Of a stretch of DNA of 64,000 bases, positions 34,333-45,600 are shown piece by piece. Source of the DNA: Suillus spraguei (Eukaryota > Basidiomycota > Agaricomycetes > Boletales > Suillaceae); NCBI GenBank assembly GCA_016800925.1, contig JABCPU010000193.1:1-64000 (forward strand), in the 5' to 3' direction. Position 1 is the first letter of the stretch, and every line of letters begins with the position of its first letter. The translations under genes were made by a program, and so were the position numbers. The notes under the pieces are model-generated. The model was not told where the DNA came from. It worked only from the letters and a program-made list of their open reading frames with translations, and did no database searches.

Positions 34333-37300
34333 GACTTGTACGCGCTATAGGTGAAAGAAAAGAACTTCGTGTCCCTATCACCCTTCACTCGCGTACTCGT
34401 TTAAAATCCGTCGACACCACCGCTGTTATTGATTCGGGCGTGGCAGGAACATTCATTTCCGAGGAGTTTGTAAAACTCCATCAAATCACATGACGAAAAC
34501 TCAAAACACCGTTTCAAGTTACTACGGCAGATGGAACCCTTATCAAAGGAGGACCAATCACACACTACTGTCTCCTGGTGGTCAAAATTGATGAATGAAC
34601 CATGTATGGAAAATTCAATATCACCAAATTAGGAAGGAGAGATCAAATCCTTCTGGGAATCCCATGGTTACACGCGATGAACCCAAGTATAGATTGGGCC
34701 GCTGAAACACTAGCCCTCCCTCGAACAACGAAATCGGATGAAATTGAAATTGACATTGATATCAATCGGACGAAGAATGGGTTGCCCCCGACCTTCCATC
34801 GCCATCCTAAGAAATGGCAACACTCGCAGCTTCCGAGGTCTCTCACAATCCCTTCTACCCCAGATCCTGAACCAGAAGTACAAATGCCGTGTACTACAGA
34901 TCCTACTCTCCGTGTACAACTGCCACAAGCAGTATCACCGATTCCCCATGCAGAAAAGCGCAAGAATGAATCTGAGCCCAAACATCAGACTGGAACAGAA
35001 CCTACTGAGCAACGGCCAATAGAAGATCAGAAGCATGGGAAAAGAAAAGTGGAAGATGAAATTCCTGGACGAGATACAAATGTACCGAAATTATCCAAGT
35101 TCTATGTCCCTCCGAAAACTCTTCAACAAACTCCCTCAGCTTCGATTGAAGAAAGCCCCGACGAAGCAGAACCCGTGCCCTTGTTGATTCCGACAGAGGA
35201 TGATGATCAATTCAATACTATGCAAGATGTCTGGCATGCACCAGAAGTCCATGAAATTCCCTCTTATGAGCTCAGGGATGGAGAATTCCTTGTGGAATAC
35301 GATAACGATGGAGTTAACATGAGAATCATTGAAGAAGTATCCATGGATACACCTCTCACACATGATGGAACTTCCCGACTCGAACAACTCCCCAACTACT
35401 CCACAATCTCCCTACCTCCCCCGAAATACAGTAATAAAGCTCAGGAATTCGCCACGGATGAGAAGGAAAAGAAAAAGAAATCCTTCAAAGAATTGGTCCC
35501 AGACTATTTGCATGATTTTGCAGACGTCTTTGCTAAAGACGGATTAAACAAACTACCCCCCGAATGCCCTGGTATTGATCATTGGATCGATACTAAACCC
35601 GGTTTTATCCCTCGCACATCTAAGGTTTACCCGCTATCGGAAAAAGAGCGTGCTGCCATCAAAACGTTTATTGATGAAAACGTTGCGAAAGGTTTCATCT
35701 CAGAATCAAAGTCGCCCCAAGCTAGTGGCTTCTTCTTTGTGGGAAAGAAGAGTGGAGAATTGCGCCCCTGTCAAGATTATCGCTACATCAATGATTGGAC
35801 AGTCAAGAACGCCTACCCACTCCCACTTCCTATTTCCCTCGTCGCACGCCTTCACAATGCGCAGTTCTTTACGAAAATGGATATTCGGTCCGGTTATAAT
35901 AACATCCGTATCCACCCTGATGATCGTTGGAAAGCTGCTTTTACCACGGAATTTGGCCTCTTCAAACCGAATGTCATGTTCTTTGGCCTTTGTAATTCCC
36001 CGGCAACTTTCCAAGCATATATGAATCGCACCTTCCAACAGGAAATCAACGAAGGATGGATGGTTATCTATATGGACGATATCCTGATTTTCTCTACAAC
36101 AATAGCGGAACACTGTGAACAAACCAGATGGGTTTTGATGAAAATACAAAAGGAACACTTGTTCCTGAAACTGGAAAAATGCACCTTCGATGCAGAAGAA
36201 GTGGAATACCTCGGAATGATAATTCAGCCCGGACAAGTTGCTATGGACACTGCCAAGACCAAAGGAATCGCCGAATGGCCAACTCCAAAATCTGTAAAAG
36301 ATGTTCGGTCATTTCTCGGCTTTTGCAACTTCTATTGCACGTTCATTTCCCATTATTCTGACATCGCCCAACCCCTTATGAACTAACAAGGAAAGAGAAG
36401 GCCTTTGATTGGTCAACCGAATGTATGGACACCTTCGAAGAACTGAAACGACGCTTCACATCCCAACCGGTACTCCGTAACCCTGACCCTTCCCGGCAGT
36501 TTGCCATTGCTACCGACGCTTCACTTGTAGCAACTGGTGGAGTTCTCTTGCAGACCGATGAGAATGGCGTTTATCACCCATGCGCATATCTCTCACAGTC
36601 CTTGAACCCTGCAGAATGCAATTACCAGATCTTTGATCAGGAACTCCTTGCCGTAATCAGGGCATTGAATGAATGGCATCATTATCTCGAAGGAAACCCA
36701 CACCCTGTCTTGGTATTTACCAACCACAAGAATCTTCTGTACTTCAGAAGTGCACAAAAGCTTACCCGTCGCCAAGCACGTTGGCAACTGATTCTATTTA
36801 TTTATGACATTGAACTGCATCATGTTGCAGGCACCAAATTGGCAGTACCTGATGCACTATCTTGTCGGCCCGACTATGATTCCGGTAAAGATGATAATGA
36901 GGACCAGACCCTCCTCCCTGATGCTCTATTCGTTCGTCTTATTGACACCGATCTCACGGATGTGTTATCGTCCTCTGATCCTCTTGACGACCCTATCTTC
37001 AAAACAGCATCCGATGCCCTTGATGGTGTGTGCCTTCCACCTATGAAGTTGGCACTCTCTGACTGGAAGATTGAGGAGAATGTCCTCTATTTTAAGAATC
37101 GTGCCTATATTCCTCCGGCCCATCGTCCTGATATCCTGAAAAGGTATCATGATCATCCTACTGCGGGACATCCCGGTAGATTCAAAACTGAAGAACTCGT
37201 TAAATGTGAAGCTTGGTGGCCCGCAATGGGCTCCTATATTCGGAAATACGTTGAGGGTTGCGCCCTTTGTCAGCAAATGAAAGCTGATACGCATCCTGTT

Positions 37301-38392
37301 CAACCTCCGATTACTCCGATTCCCTCATCTGCGACTCACCCCTTTTCTCAAGTCTCTGTTGATCTTATCACCGACCTCCCTGTCTCTGGAGGCTTTGACA
37401 GTATCATGGTCGTGGTAGACCATGGCCTTATGAAGGGGGTAATTATTATCCCTTGTTTGAAAACCATCACTTCCGAAGGGATTGCTAAACTATTTTTGAA
37501 ACATGTTTACCGTCGATTCGGACTCCATGACAAAGTCATCTTGGATTGAGGTCCGCAGTTCCTATCGCGCTTTTCTAAAGAGCTTGCCCGACTTCTCGAC
37601 TACGTCATTGCTCCATCTACGGCTTATCACCCTCAGACTGATGGTCAAACTGAAAGGCTTAATCAAGAACTTGAAACATACCTACACATCTATTGCCGCA
37701 ACAATCCTGAAAATTGGGTAGAACACCTACCAATCGCTGAATTTGTCCACAACCACCGAAAACACGATGCAAGGAATGCATCACCCTTCTATCTCATGAT
37801 GGGATACAAACCACGCGCCATCCCTCACCTAATCCCCGATTCATCCGTCCCTGCAGCAGAAGATCGAATACGATCCCTGCAGAAGATCCGAGAAGAAGCA
37901 ATCGCCTGTCATAACATTGCCATGCAAACAATGGCCGAACGATCCCGAGGAGATAAGTATATTCCATGGAAGATCGGAGATAAGGTTTGGCTATCTGCCG
38001 CTAATATTAGGCTCAAAACCCCATCAAGGAAACTTGTGCCAAAGCGATACGGACCTTTCCTGATCATCGATATCCTCTCACCCATCACATTCACACTTAA
38101 ACTCCCTCCACAGTAGAAAATTCATCCCACATTCCACACTTCTGTTTTATCGTCCTATAGCGAAACAGACGTACACAGTCCGAACTTCCCCGAACCACCA
38201 CCTGACATCATCATCGAAGAAGAAGAATATGAAATAGAAGCAATTCTTTCTCACAAAGGAACCGGCACTCGCCAACATTATCTCGTTTCCTGGAAAGGAT
38301 ATTCATCGGGAGATAATGAATGGCTTCCAGAAAAGAACTTAAAGAACTCCGCTCAAATCTTGAATGCTTATAAGAAGCAACACGCCCTCTGA
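34281..38392 (+). pseudogene. Chromovirus pol: protease, RT, RNase H, integrase, chromodomain
   Basis: Copies element RNA into DNA and integrates it. The protease has AVIDSGVAGTFIS (active site DSG, about 34422-34460) and ILLGIPWLHAMNPSIDW. RT has KMDIRSGYNNIRI and the YMDD box VIYMDDILIF (about 36064-36093). RNase H has FAIATDASLVATGGVLLQ (36502 on). Integrase has the HHCC zinc region (HDHPTAGHPGRFKTEEL...CALC), a first acidic residue in SVDLITDLP, and DGQTERLNQELETY. It then has the GPY/F-type KRYGPFLI, and at the end the chromodomain (EYEIEAILSHKGTG, YLVSWKGYSSGDNEWLPE), which in chromoviruses directs integration to chromatin marks. Breaks: TGA 34491-34493, TGA 34596-34598, a 1-nt loss near 36380-36386, TGA 37547-37549 next to the second catalytic Asp, and TAG 38114-38116. 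Confidence 0.93.
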
Positions 38393-38447
38393 TTATTCTT
38401 CAGTCAATCAAACCGCATTAGCACTTGATCAACTAGCACCTCTCCAA

Positions 38448-40320
38448 ATGTCTTTCCCCACTGCATACATCACCCCCATCACTGTTGCCAACAATGACTC
38501 CGACTCAGACGCAGAAAACTACGGAACCCTTACCACTGAAATTGACAACACTTCCTACATTGAAGCCGCCCTTCTATGCGAGGGACATGCTCTTGAAATC
38601 GAAAGAATCCTCACCGAAAAAGGCGCCTTCCCCATTTTACTCCTCGTCAACATCATCCGCACTGCTGCCCTCATTGAAACCACTGCCAATGAAACCACAG
38701 AAATCACATACCGCCATCATCTCCTTCATCTTCAAAAACGCATTCGTTCTTATGCTATGCTGTTGCTTCCCAATTCTTTTAAAAGCAATGTTGAAGAAGC
38801 TATTCACATCGTGGCCGAACGTCGAGCAGGTGTTGCTCGACCTCCCTCTCCGCAAGAAGATACGCCACTTCCTATTCCAGCACCCTCTTCTTCATGCATG
38901 TATTCTAGTCTTGACGCCCTTGCTGGCTTATGTACTGCTGTCCAAGAGATCGGACAGCTCACTAACACAGTCGTCGAAACCATCCAGCAATCAGTCGCTG
39001 AAACTAGAGCGGCCAGAAACTTAGTCGAAGAAGCCATCACTGATCTACAACAAACGCAAGCCGACCTCGCCTCTCCACGAACCCCATCTCCTATCAAACA
39101 ACCGATCTCACCACCCCCCGCCATAGTCTCCTATGATCATCCCGCGTGGCTATACGAGCCCTGCACAGAAGAGCAGTGTGAAGCTGCAAAAAGATTAGGA
39201 ATTCCTGTTGTTACAGTTGTATGTGCCCCTATTCATTTTCCCTTTATCTTCTTTACTTGGATATCATGTCACATGACTCTGACTCATATGCTCAACGCAT
39301 CTGTACAATACATGCCTTCCTTATTAGGATATGCAGTTACGTTCTCACAGTTACCTGGTCTGTGCGCACATATTGGCCTATATAAGCACAGTGTATTTGT
39401 AGTAGATACTTTACTTTAATCTTACTAGGTTTTACCTGGAACTTCCTTCGCTTAGGTCTCCAACCTAAGTCGTCCTTGAATCGTCTCTAAGTCTAAGCAC
39501 TCCTTAGTCTTAGTCTCTATTCTCGTAAGAACCTCTTGGACTTATCCTCGAGGCCAGACCCTTGATCGTACTCGGAACAGTTCCTTGTACTTTCACCTTG
39601 TCCTCTTTTGGGCATTGTAAGAAGTCCCAACAGACCGCCTGTGTCTTCTCACTGTCGTTGGTGATGCCACCCTAGTTCGTAACACCTGTTGCTGAATTAA
39701 TCGCACTGGGCCCTCGACTTCGCGACCTTCACATTCACCCTCCCATGTCCATTCCATCATCATTTGGTCCAATGGATCCTGTCTCGCCAGTCTTAGTAAA
39801 AGACTTCAGCATAACCTCCCCTTCCTCTTCTAACAAACTTCTTACGATTGCTGAACGAGGAATCACTCCTGATCTCCCTACGTCAGCATACACCCTCACC
39901 AGTAAGGAGCAGGTGCAACTCAGACATGATAACACCTTCGCCTTAAGTCATATGACACGAAGAAAAGGGAAGAAGCGCGCCAGATCCACTAGCCCCAAGC
40001 CTATCATCTCACCATCGCTGTTATGTATGTCTATCTCCAACACTGACGAAAACATGAAATGCCGGTTTTGCGGCATTATTGGACATCGGCAGAAGAATTG
40101 CCCCGACTATCAATGCCAAATCTGCTTGTGTCACGCTCCTGCCCACTTATCTATCTACTGCCCTCAATGTATTGGGGATCCCCCATTCATGCTTACCTGG
40201 AAGGATGATGGATTTTATGATGCGCTTCATAAGTGGGAGCAGTATCTTATTAACCGTCGACGAAGAAAAGCAAGTCGACGGGCGAGAACTGTTGCAGAAG
40301 AAGAAGCGGCTTATTGCTAG
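38448..40320 (+). pseudogene. Third ORF of the chromovirus, zinc-knuckle protein, split by solo LTR
   Basis: An additional reading frame lies between the pol stop (38392) and the 3' LTR; standard gypsy elements have none here. It begins MSFPTAYITPITV and holds a helical region (AAALIE, ITYRHHLLHLQKRIRSYAML), a Ser/Pro-rich part, and a helical stretch (VVETIQQSVAETRAARNLVE). After the LTR-A insertion at 39209-39684 the frame continues exactly (RLGIPV joined to AELIALGPRLRD). It passes a basic RRKGKKRARS segment and a zinc knuckle CRFCGIIGHRQKNC (C-x2-C-x4-H-x4-C) with more Cys/His (CQICLCHAPAHLSIYCPQC). The stop is at 40318-40320. A more plausible acidic C-terminus (DDYDPVYDDNRDI) lies one frame over to 40396, so a frameshift near 40270 is likely. 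Function unknown. Confidence 0.8.
39209..39684 (+). mobile_element. Solo LTR-A nested in the chromovirus third ORF
   Basis: 476 bp, starts TGTTACAGTTGTATG and ends CTAGTTCGTAACA. Perfect 5-bp target duplication CCTGT (39204-39208 and 39685-39689). It differs from the host LTRs at many sites, so it comes from another member of the family. Removing it restores the third ORF frame. Confidence 0.95.
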
Positions 40321-40420
40321 GAGGAAGGCCACCGATGAAGACATCGCCAACTATGACGACTATGATCCCGTCTATGATGACAATAGAGATATTTGAAAGT
40401 CGGTGACTTTCTATGTAACA

Positions 40421-40429
40421 AGGGGGTAA
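40421..40429 (+). promoter_or_regulatory. Polypurine tract AGGGGGTAA
   Basis: Purine run directly before the 3' LTR, the normal primer site for plus-strand DNA synthesis in LTR retrotransposons. Confidence 0.75.
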
Positions 40430-40893
40430 TGTTACAATCGTACGTGCCCCTATTCATTTCTTCACTTGTACATTACATAACATGACTCCGACTCATATGC
40501 TCAACGCATCTGTACTATAGTTGCCTTCCTTTTTGGATATGCACTTACTTCTCACGTCTCTCTTGGTCCATGCGCACATATTGATCTATTTAAGCACGTT
40601 GTATTACACTTGTATACTTTACTTTAATCTTACTGGGTTTTACCTGGAACATCCTTCGCTTAGATCTCCAACCTAAGTCGTCTTGAAATTGTCTCTAAGT
40701 CTAAGCACTCCTTAGCCTTAGTCTCTATTTCTCGTAGAACCTCTTAGACTTGTCTTTGAGGCCGAACCCTTGATCGTACTTGGAACGCGTTCCTTGTACT
40801 TTCCCCTTGTCTTCTTCTGAACATTGTAGAACTTCCAGCAGACCGACTGTGTCTTTTTCACTGTCGCTGGTGATGCCACCCCAGTTCGTAACA
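40430..40893 (+). repeat. 3' LTR of chromovirus (LTR-A)
   Basis: 464 bp, begins TGTTACAATCG and ends CAGTTCGTAACA, followed by the target duplication AGGAG. It keeps CpG at most of the positions where the 5' LTR has TpG or CpA. Confidence 0.95.
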
Positions 40894-40898
40894 AGGAG

Positions 40899-41189
40899 AT
40901 CTGGGGAGGGACCATAACACATTGGGGTTTGCAATATTTAAGACCGGTTTGAATGTCATATGAAATGTGAAGATAATACTTAATATTTAGGTTGTCATCT
41001 AAGCAGACGTAAAGTTTCAAATATTAAACAAATCTTGCAGGACAATACAAATATAAAGCATCAGCGAACATTTTGTTGCTGGCTGAACACCATTGACAAT
41101 AAGAAATATAAATATATTTTTAATGCTAGCCTAAACTTTGAAATGAAACTTCACATTTAAAACTTGAAAAACTTCAACCATTGCAAAAG
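40899..41189. other. AT-rich segment between chromovirus and transposase remnant
   Basis: The first bases continue the 24-bp repeat type. The rest is AT-rich with no coding signal. The 5' part of the transposase that follows is missing here. Confidence 0.5.
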
Positions 41190-41949
41190 AAAAATGGCAG
41201 GAAGTATCAGCACAAGTGACAGTCCTGATTGGATACTTACCTGCAGGCAAACTAGGTTGCTTTACATCCATATTGCATGTCCCTGCTCCTTCAACCCCTC
41301 ATTGTGGCAGGTGAAAATGATGTTGACATATCATGTGCTGACTCATTAATCCATCAAGTATATCTAATCCTTGCTGCTTATGTTGCAGACTTTCCAGAGC
41401 AATGTCTTGTTGCTGTTACAAGAACACCTTCTTGTGCCCCTACTATCATTTTTCCTCCTATGCATCGCTGTCTACTCTCGTCCCAACAAGGCCTCCATCC
41501 TTGTCCTCTGCTACCTTGTATGGCTCACCATTGTCACTCCTTACCTTGCCTATGCTCACCTTCTCCATCACTGCTAAAAGTGCCCTCTTTGCATGCCTTC
41601 TGCCTCCTTTGTGCCTATATGTGCCTTTCGCGCTTCTTGCGCTTCAAGTGCTTTCTCTGCGCTTGTTGTATTACTCTGCGCGTCAACATGCGCAACCTCC
41701 TGGTTTACAGGAACTCCCCATTGGCTCTCAAAGACATTCTGGTATTGTCTTATGCTTTATCCTTTTACCATTTACCTTTCTTGACTCATACATCGCCTCA
41801 TTGGCTCATACCCTCTATACCCTCGGTCTGCACCTATGACTCCCTTTCGCACATGCGTGCTTTCATTGGTTCATACGCCTCTGACTCATTCATGAGCATG
41901 CGTCCTCTTACTGGCTATCTGAATTCATACTTAATCTAGCAATACTTAC

Positions 41950-42841
41950 TGTTAGTGACCTAGCCAGGCGCTAAAGAACTTGAGTGGTGTCTGCAATGGG
42001 TGCTCTATCAAGAGCGGTGGCCCATGCATATCAGTCCCCTAGCACGGAGTGCGCTAGTTGTGTTGGTCGGAGGTGGGCGCTACGCACTGTCTCACGACCT
42101 ACATCACAGGGACGAGGTTCTTGACGACGATCAAAGACATAGAAGCTCATCACTTCTATGAAGTTCGAATAGAGACATAAGCTTATGAAAAGCTTATCGA
42201 AAGGAAGTTCAGGGTCGAAGATCAAGTAGATTCAAGTTAAAGAAGTACAAAGGCTATCTGCATGTATTTATACGTAAGATTGAAGCGGAGTGCGAATACG
42301 TAAGTATTGCTGAATTAAGTATGAAGTCAGATAGCCAATAAGAGGATGCATGCTCATAAATGAGTCAGAGGCGTATCAACCAATGAGAATGCGCATGTGC
42401 GCGAAGGAGTCATAAGTATGAAGCTGAAGGTATAAAGGGTGCGAGCCAATGAGGCAACACACGAGTCAAGAAAGGTAAATGGTAAAAGGATAAAGCATAA
42501 CACGATACAAAGACGTCCTTGAAGGTAGAGGTAGACATGGGGTTCCCATGAACCGAGAGGGTGCGCGTGTTGAAGCGCAGAGTAATGTGATGAACGCAAA
42601 GGAGGCGCTTGAAGCATGCGAAGCGGGAGAGGCGTGTATAGGTGCAGAGAAGGTAGAAGGTGCGCGAAGAGGGCGTGTTCAGCAGCGATGAAGGAGGCAA
42701 GCGTAGGCGAGGTAAGGAGTGACGATGGCAACCCAGATGAGGTAGCGAAGGACGAGGATAGAGGCCTCATCGGGACGAGAGTAGATGGCGATGCATAGGA
42801 GGAAATTGATAGTAGGGGCGCAAGAAGGTGTTCTTGTAACA
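41950..42841 (-). mobile_element. LTR family B, complete reverse copy nested in forward copy
   Basis: 892 bp. On the minus strand it reads TGTTACAAGAACACC at 42841 down to GGTCACTAACA at 41950. It interrupts the forward copy at CAATACTTA(C/T). The flanking pentamers are CTTAC (41945-41949) and CTTAT (42842-42846), a duplication with one change. Copies in opposite orientation make a large inverted repeat of roughly 540 bp arms. Confidence 0.85.
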
Positions 42842-43110
42842 CTTATGTATTTGCGCTCCACTTCAATCTTACGTATAAATACGCGCAGATAGCCTTTGTA
42901 CTTCTTTAACTTGAATCTATTTGATCTTTGACCCTGAACTTCCTTTCAATAAGCTTCTATAAGCTTATTGTCTATACTTCAACTTCTTAGAAGCTCATTG
43001 CTTCTAAGTCTATTTGTCATCGTAGAACCCGTCGCTGAGATGTGGTTGTGAGACAGCACATCGCGCCCACCTCCAACCTGACGCAACTAGCATATTCTGT
43101 GCTAGGCGAC

Positions 43111-43583
43111 TGTTACAATCATATGTGCCCCTATTCATTTTTCATCTCCTTTATCTTGTATATTATGTAACATGACTCTGACTCATATGCTCAACGCATC
43201 TGTACTATAGTAGCCTTCCTTCTTTGGATACACACTTACGTTCTCACGTCTCTCCTGGTCCGTGCACACATATTGGCTTATTTAAGCACATTGTATTACA
43301 CTTGTATACCTTACTTTAATCTTACTGTGTTTTACCTGGAATATCCTTTGCTTAGGTCTCCAACCTAAGTCGTCTTTAATCATCTCTAAGTCTAAGCACT
43401 CCTTAGCCTTAGTCTCTATTCTCATAGAACCTCTTAGACTTGTCTTTGAGGCTGAACCCTTGATAGTACTCAGAACGCATTCCTTGTACTTTCACCTTGT
43501 CCTCTTCTGGACATTGTAGAACTTCCCAGCAGACCGTCTGTGTCTTTTCACTGTCACTGGTGATGCCACCCCAGTTCATAACA
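43111..43583 (+). mobile_element. Solo LTR-A nested in LTR family B
   Basis: 473 bp, starts TGTTACAATCATATG and ends CAGTTCATAACA. The flanking pentamers are GCGAC (43106-43110) and GCAAC (43584-43588), a target duplication with one G-to-A change. It interrupts the forward LTR-B copy, whose sequence continues with CGATATGCATGGGCC. Confidence 0.9.
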
Positions 43584-45454
43584 GCAACCGATATGCATGG
43601 GCCGCTGCTCTTTATAGAGTGCCTGTCGCAGACACCACTCAAGTTCCTTAGCGCCTTGCTAGGTCGCTAACAGTTGCATGTTGCAAGGAGAACCAGTGTC
43701 CAAAGTGTCTGGTTGCTGCAAATGAAAGAGGTGATCCACTAAGCTCACTGATGCAAGACCATGAGCTGACAAAAGAAGCATTAGAGAAATGGAAGAATGG
43801 TCAGCATCCCACCAAATTTGAGGACTATGGACTATGCAACATTTACAGTCCTTTCTGGACTAATCTCCCCCACACTGACATTTTCCTACAAAGGCATCTT
43901 CAAGGACCACCTAGCTAAATGGTGTCTTGACATTGTTGGTGAAGAAGAAATGGATGCTCGTTTCAAGGTGATGCCAAACTATCCTGGTCTTTGGCACTTC
44001 AAGAAAGGATTATTGACAGTAAAGCAGTGGACAGGCACAGAACACAAAGAGATGCAACGAGTTTTTGTTGGGCTACTTGCTGGAACTGTCCCAAGGTATG
44101 ATCCTGATGCATTGAACAAAGTTCATGCTGACATGATTATTTTTGATTGTTTACCAGTCAAGTGTTAGTAGTTGTGCGAACTACATGTATACTTGATTTT
44201 TCCTATTATGCACAACTTCGAGTACACACAACTGAATCCCTTGACACTCTCAAAAGTGCCCTTGTAACATTTCATAGCAACAAGGACATCTTGCAAGAAC
44301 TTGGAGTTTGCAAGCATTTCAACATTCTGAAATTACATCAGCTCTCACACTATGTTCAGTCAATCCTACTGTTTGGTGCCACTGACAGTTTTAACAGCGA
44401 GCTTCCAGAACAACTACATATTGACTTTGCCAAAGAAGCTTATCACGCTAGTAACAAGCATGACTACAAGGAACAGATAACCCTATGGCTCCAGCACCAG
44501 GAGGCAGTGTTCCTGCATAGTTCCTACCTCAACTGGCTGTTGGAACAGCCTCAGTTTGTGCTAACCGATTGCAGAAGTCATGAATGTGGATATGACTCAG
44601 ACTCTGACTCTGAGATGGAAGGACCTGGCACTGTTCCTATCAACACACTTTCTGTCCTCCCTGAGCAACAGGTAGTCCATATCCTCACCAAGATGCCTGC
44701 ATACCCTCAACAGTCCATTCAGCACCTCATCACTGCACATGGTGCAACCATGTTCCTTCCAGCCCTTAAGTCATTTCTGCCACATGCTGCACACCATCGT
44801 TATCCCTGGTCTGCAAGACCATTTCAACATATTTCAACAAGTAGTAATGACCACTCCACCTAATCCACTTGTCAGCAAGTCACCAAGGCAGTGGTGTGTT
44901 AGAGCCACGCCTGAAGTGCCTCCTGGATGTGACTAGAAGCCAGGATCCCCCACTAAGTTTGATATGATGAGCAATGGCATTCGGACACACACTTTAGAAG
45001 GTGAGTGACTCTATTACTTGCCAGGCTGTCAAAAGCTCATTTGGATATTGTACTAGGTGTGCGAGTGGCACAAGTTTGCATTATTTTCACTCTACCTCAT
45101 CAGTTTGGGAGATACTCCTGAGCCCTAGCTTATATTGAGTGGTTTACACCACTCAGGGAGGCAGACCCCTCCTCTGGCCTGCATCAGGTGTCACGTTCAA
45201 CTCATCGACTGCACCGGAATGCAGCTGTGATACATGTTGATGAAATTGCTCATCCTTGTCATCTTATTCAAAAGATGGGACAGTCTGTTGACTGTGGATG
45301 GACCAGTTGATGTCTATGAGTTGGCAAGTGATTTTTACTTAAATACCTTTATCGACCTCAATACATTCTGCATGTCCGCAATCAATTAGTTTGGTTGATA
45401 CTCAGCTACTATTGACTATGAACTGAAACTTTGCTATTGTGACTCCTATTTACT

Positions 45455-45600
45455 GGCAGTGCACACTGTAGCCTCCTGTAGCCCACTGTAGCTCTATATA
45501 GTCTGAGTGATGGCTACTTGAGGTACATAGACCTACAGTGACTATGTAGTACTATATAGGCATCACCAGGACTCCTACATTTTTGTTTTTTACTGATGTC
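45455..45600. repeat. CACTGTAG/CTACAGTG subterminal-type repeats
   Basis: Copies of CACTGTAG (45466-45473, 45485-45492) and the inverted CTACAGTG (45533-45540), with partial copies such as CTGTAG and CTATGTAG, cluster just after the transposase remnant. Subterminal short repeats are usual in CACTA-type transposons, so this may be the right end of the Plavaka element. No terminal CACT(A/G) was fixed. Confidence 0.5.

Larger units (their letters stand above)
32784..40893 (+). mobile_element. Full-length Ty3/gypsy chromovirus, 8110 bp
   Basis: Two LTRs (32784-33249 and 40430-40893) bound gag, pol and a third ORF, and the 5-bp target duplication AGGAG flanks the whole (32779-32783, 40894-40898). 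Pol order is protease, reverse transcriptase, RNase H, integrase and chromodomain, which defines a chromovirus of the Metaviridae-type retrotransposons. A G-rich polypurine tract lies just before the 3' LTR. No standard tRNA primer site was recognised after the 5' LTR (33250 on: AAAGATTAAAGTC), so priming is unknown. Five in-frame stops and at least one frameshift make it inactive. A solo LTR of its own family sits inside the third ORF. Confidence 0.95.
41414..43672 (+). mobile_element. LTR family B, forward copy, interrupted twice
   Basis: Begins TGTTACAAGAACACC, ends GGTCGCTAACA, with perfect target duplication GTTGC (41409-41413, 43673-43677). Without its two inner insertions it is about 890 bp (41414-41949, 42842-43110 and 43584-43672), the same as the complete reverse copy nested in it. 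TG/CA ends and 5-bp duplication fit a solo LTR of a second retrotransposon family. The C/T-rich open frames inside are not genes. Confidence 0.85.
41190..45390 (+). pseudogene. Plavaka-type (CACTA superfamily) transposase, C-terminal part, broken
   Basis: Plavaka transposases move CACTA-like DNA transposons in Agaricomycetes. Recognised segments, in order: VTVLIGYLPAGKLGCF (about 41220), VYLILAAYVADFPEQCLVA (41357-41413), then after the inserted LTR CCKENQCPKCLVAANERGDP (from 43678), YSPFWTNLPHTDIF, KGIFKDHLAKWC, GLWHFKKGL-TVKQWTGTEHKEMQRVFVGLLAGTVP, an intron (44096-44157), LVVVRTTCILDFSYYAQLRVH, KHFNILKLHQLSHYV and ELPEQLHIDFAKEAYHASNK. The C-terminal region has VRVAQVCIIFTLP and LAYIEWFTP with PDP-like DPSSGLHQVS. 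The frame shifts near 41300 and 43890 and stops appear after 44860. The N-terminal half is absent. The insertion at 41414-43672 splits it in frame. Confidence 0.85.

Noticed and set aside
41277..41939. 220-codon open frame and its mirror on the minus strand (42354-42842)
   Set aside because: The two frames are the forward and inverted copies of the LTR-B repeat; only the first codons belong to the transposase.
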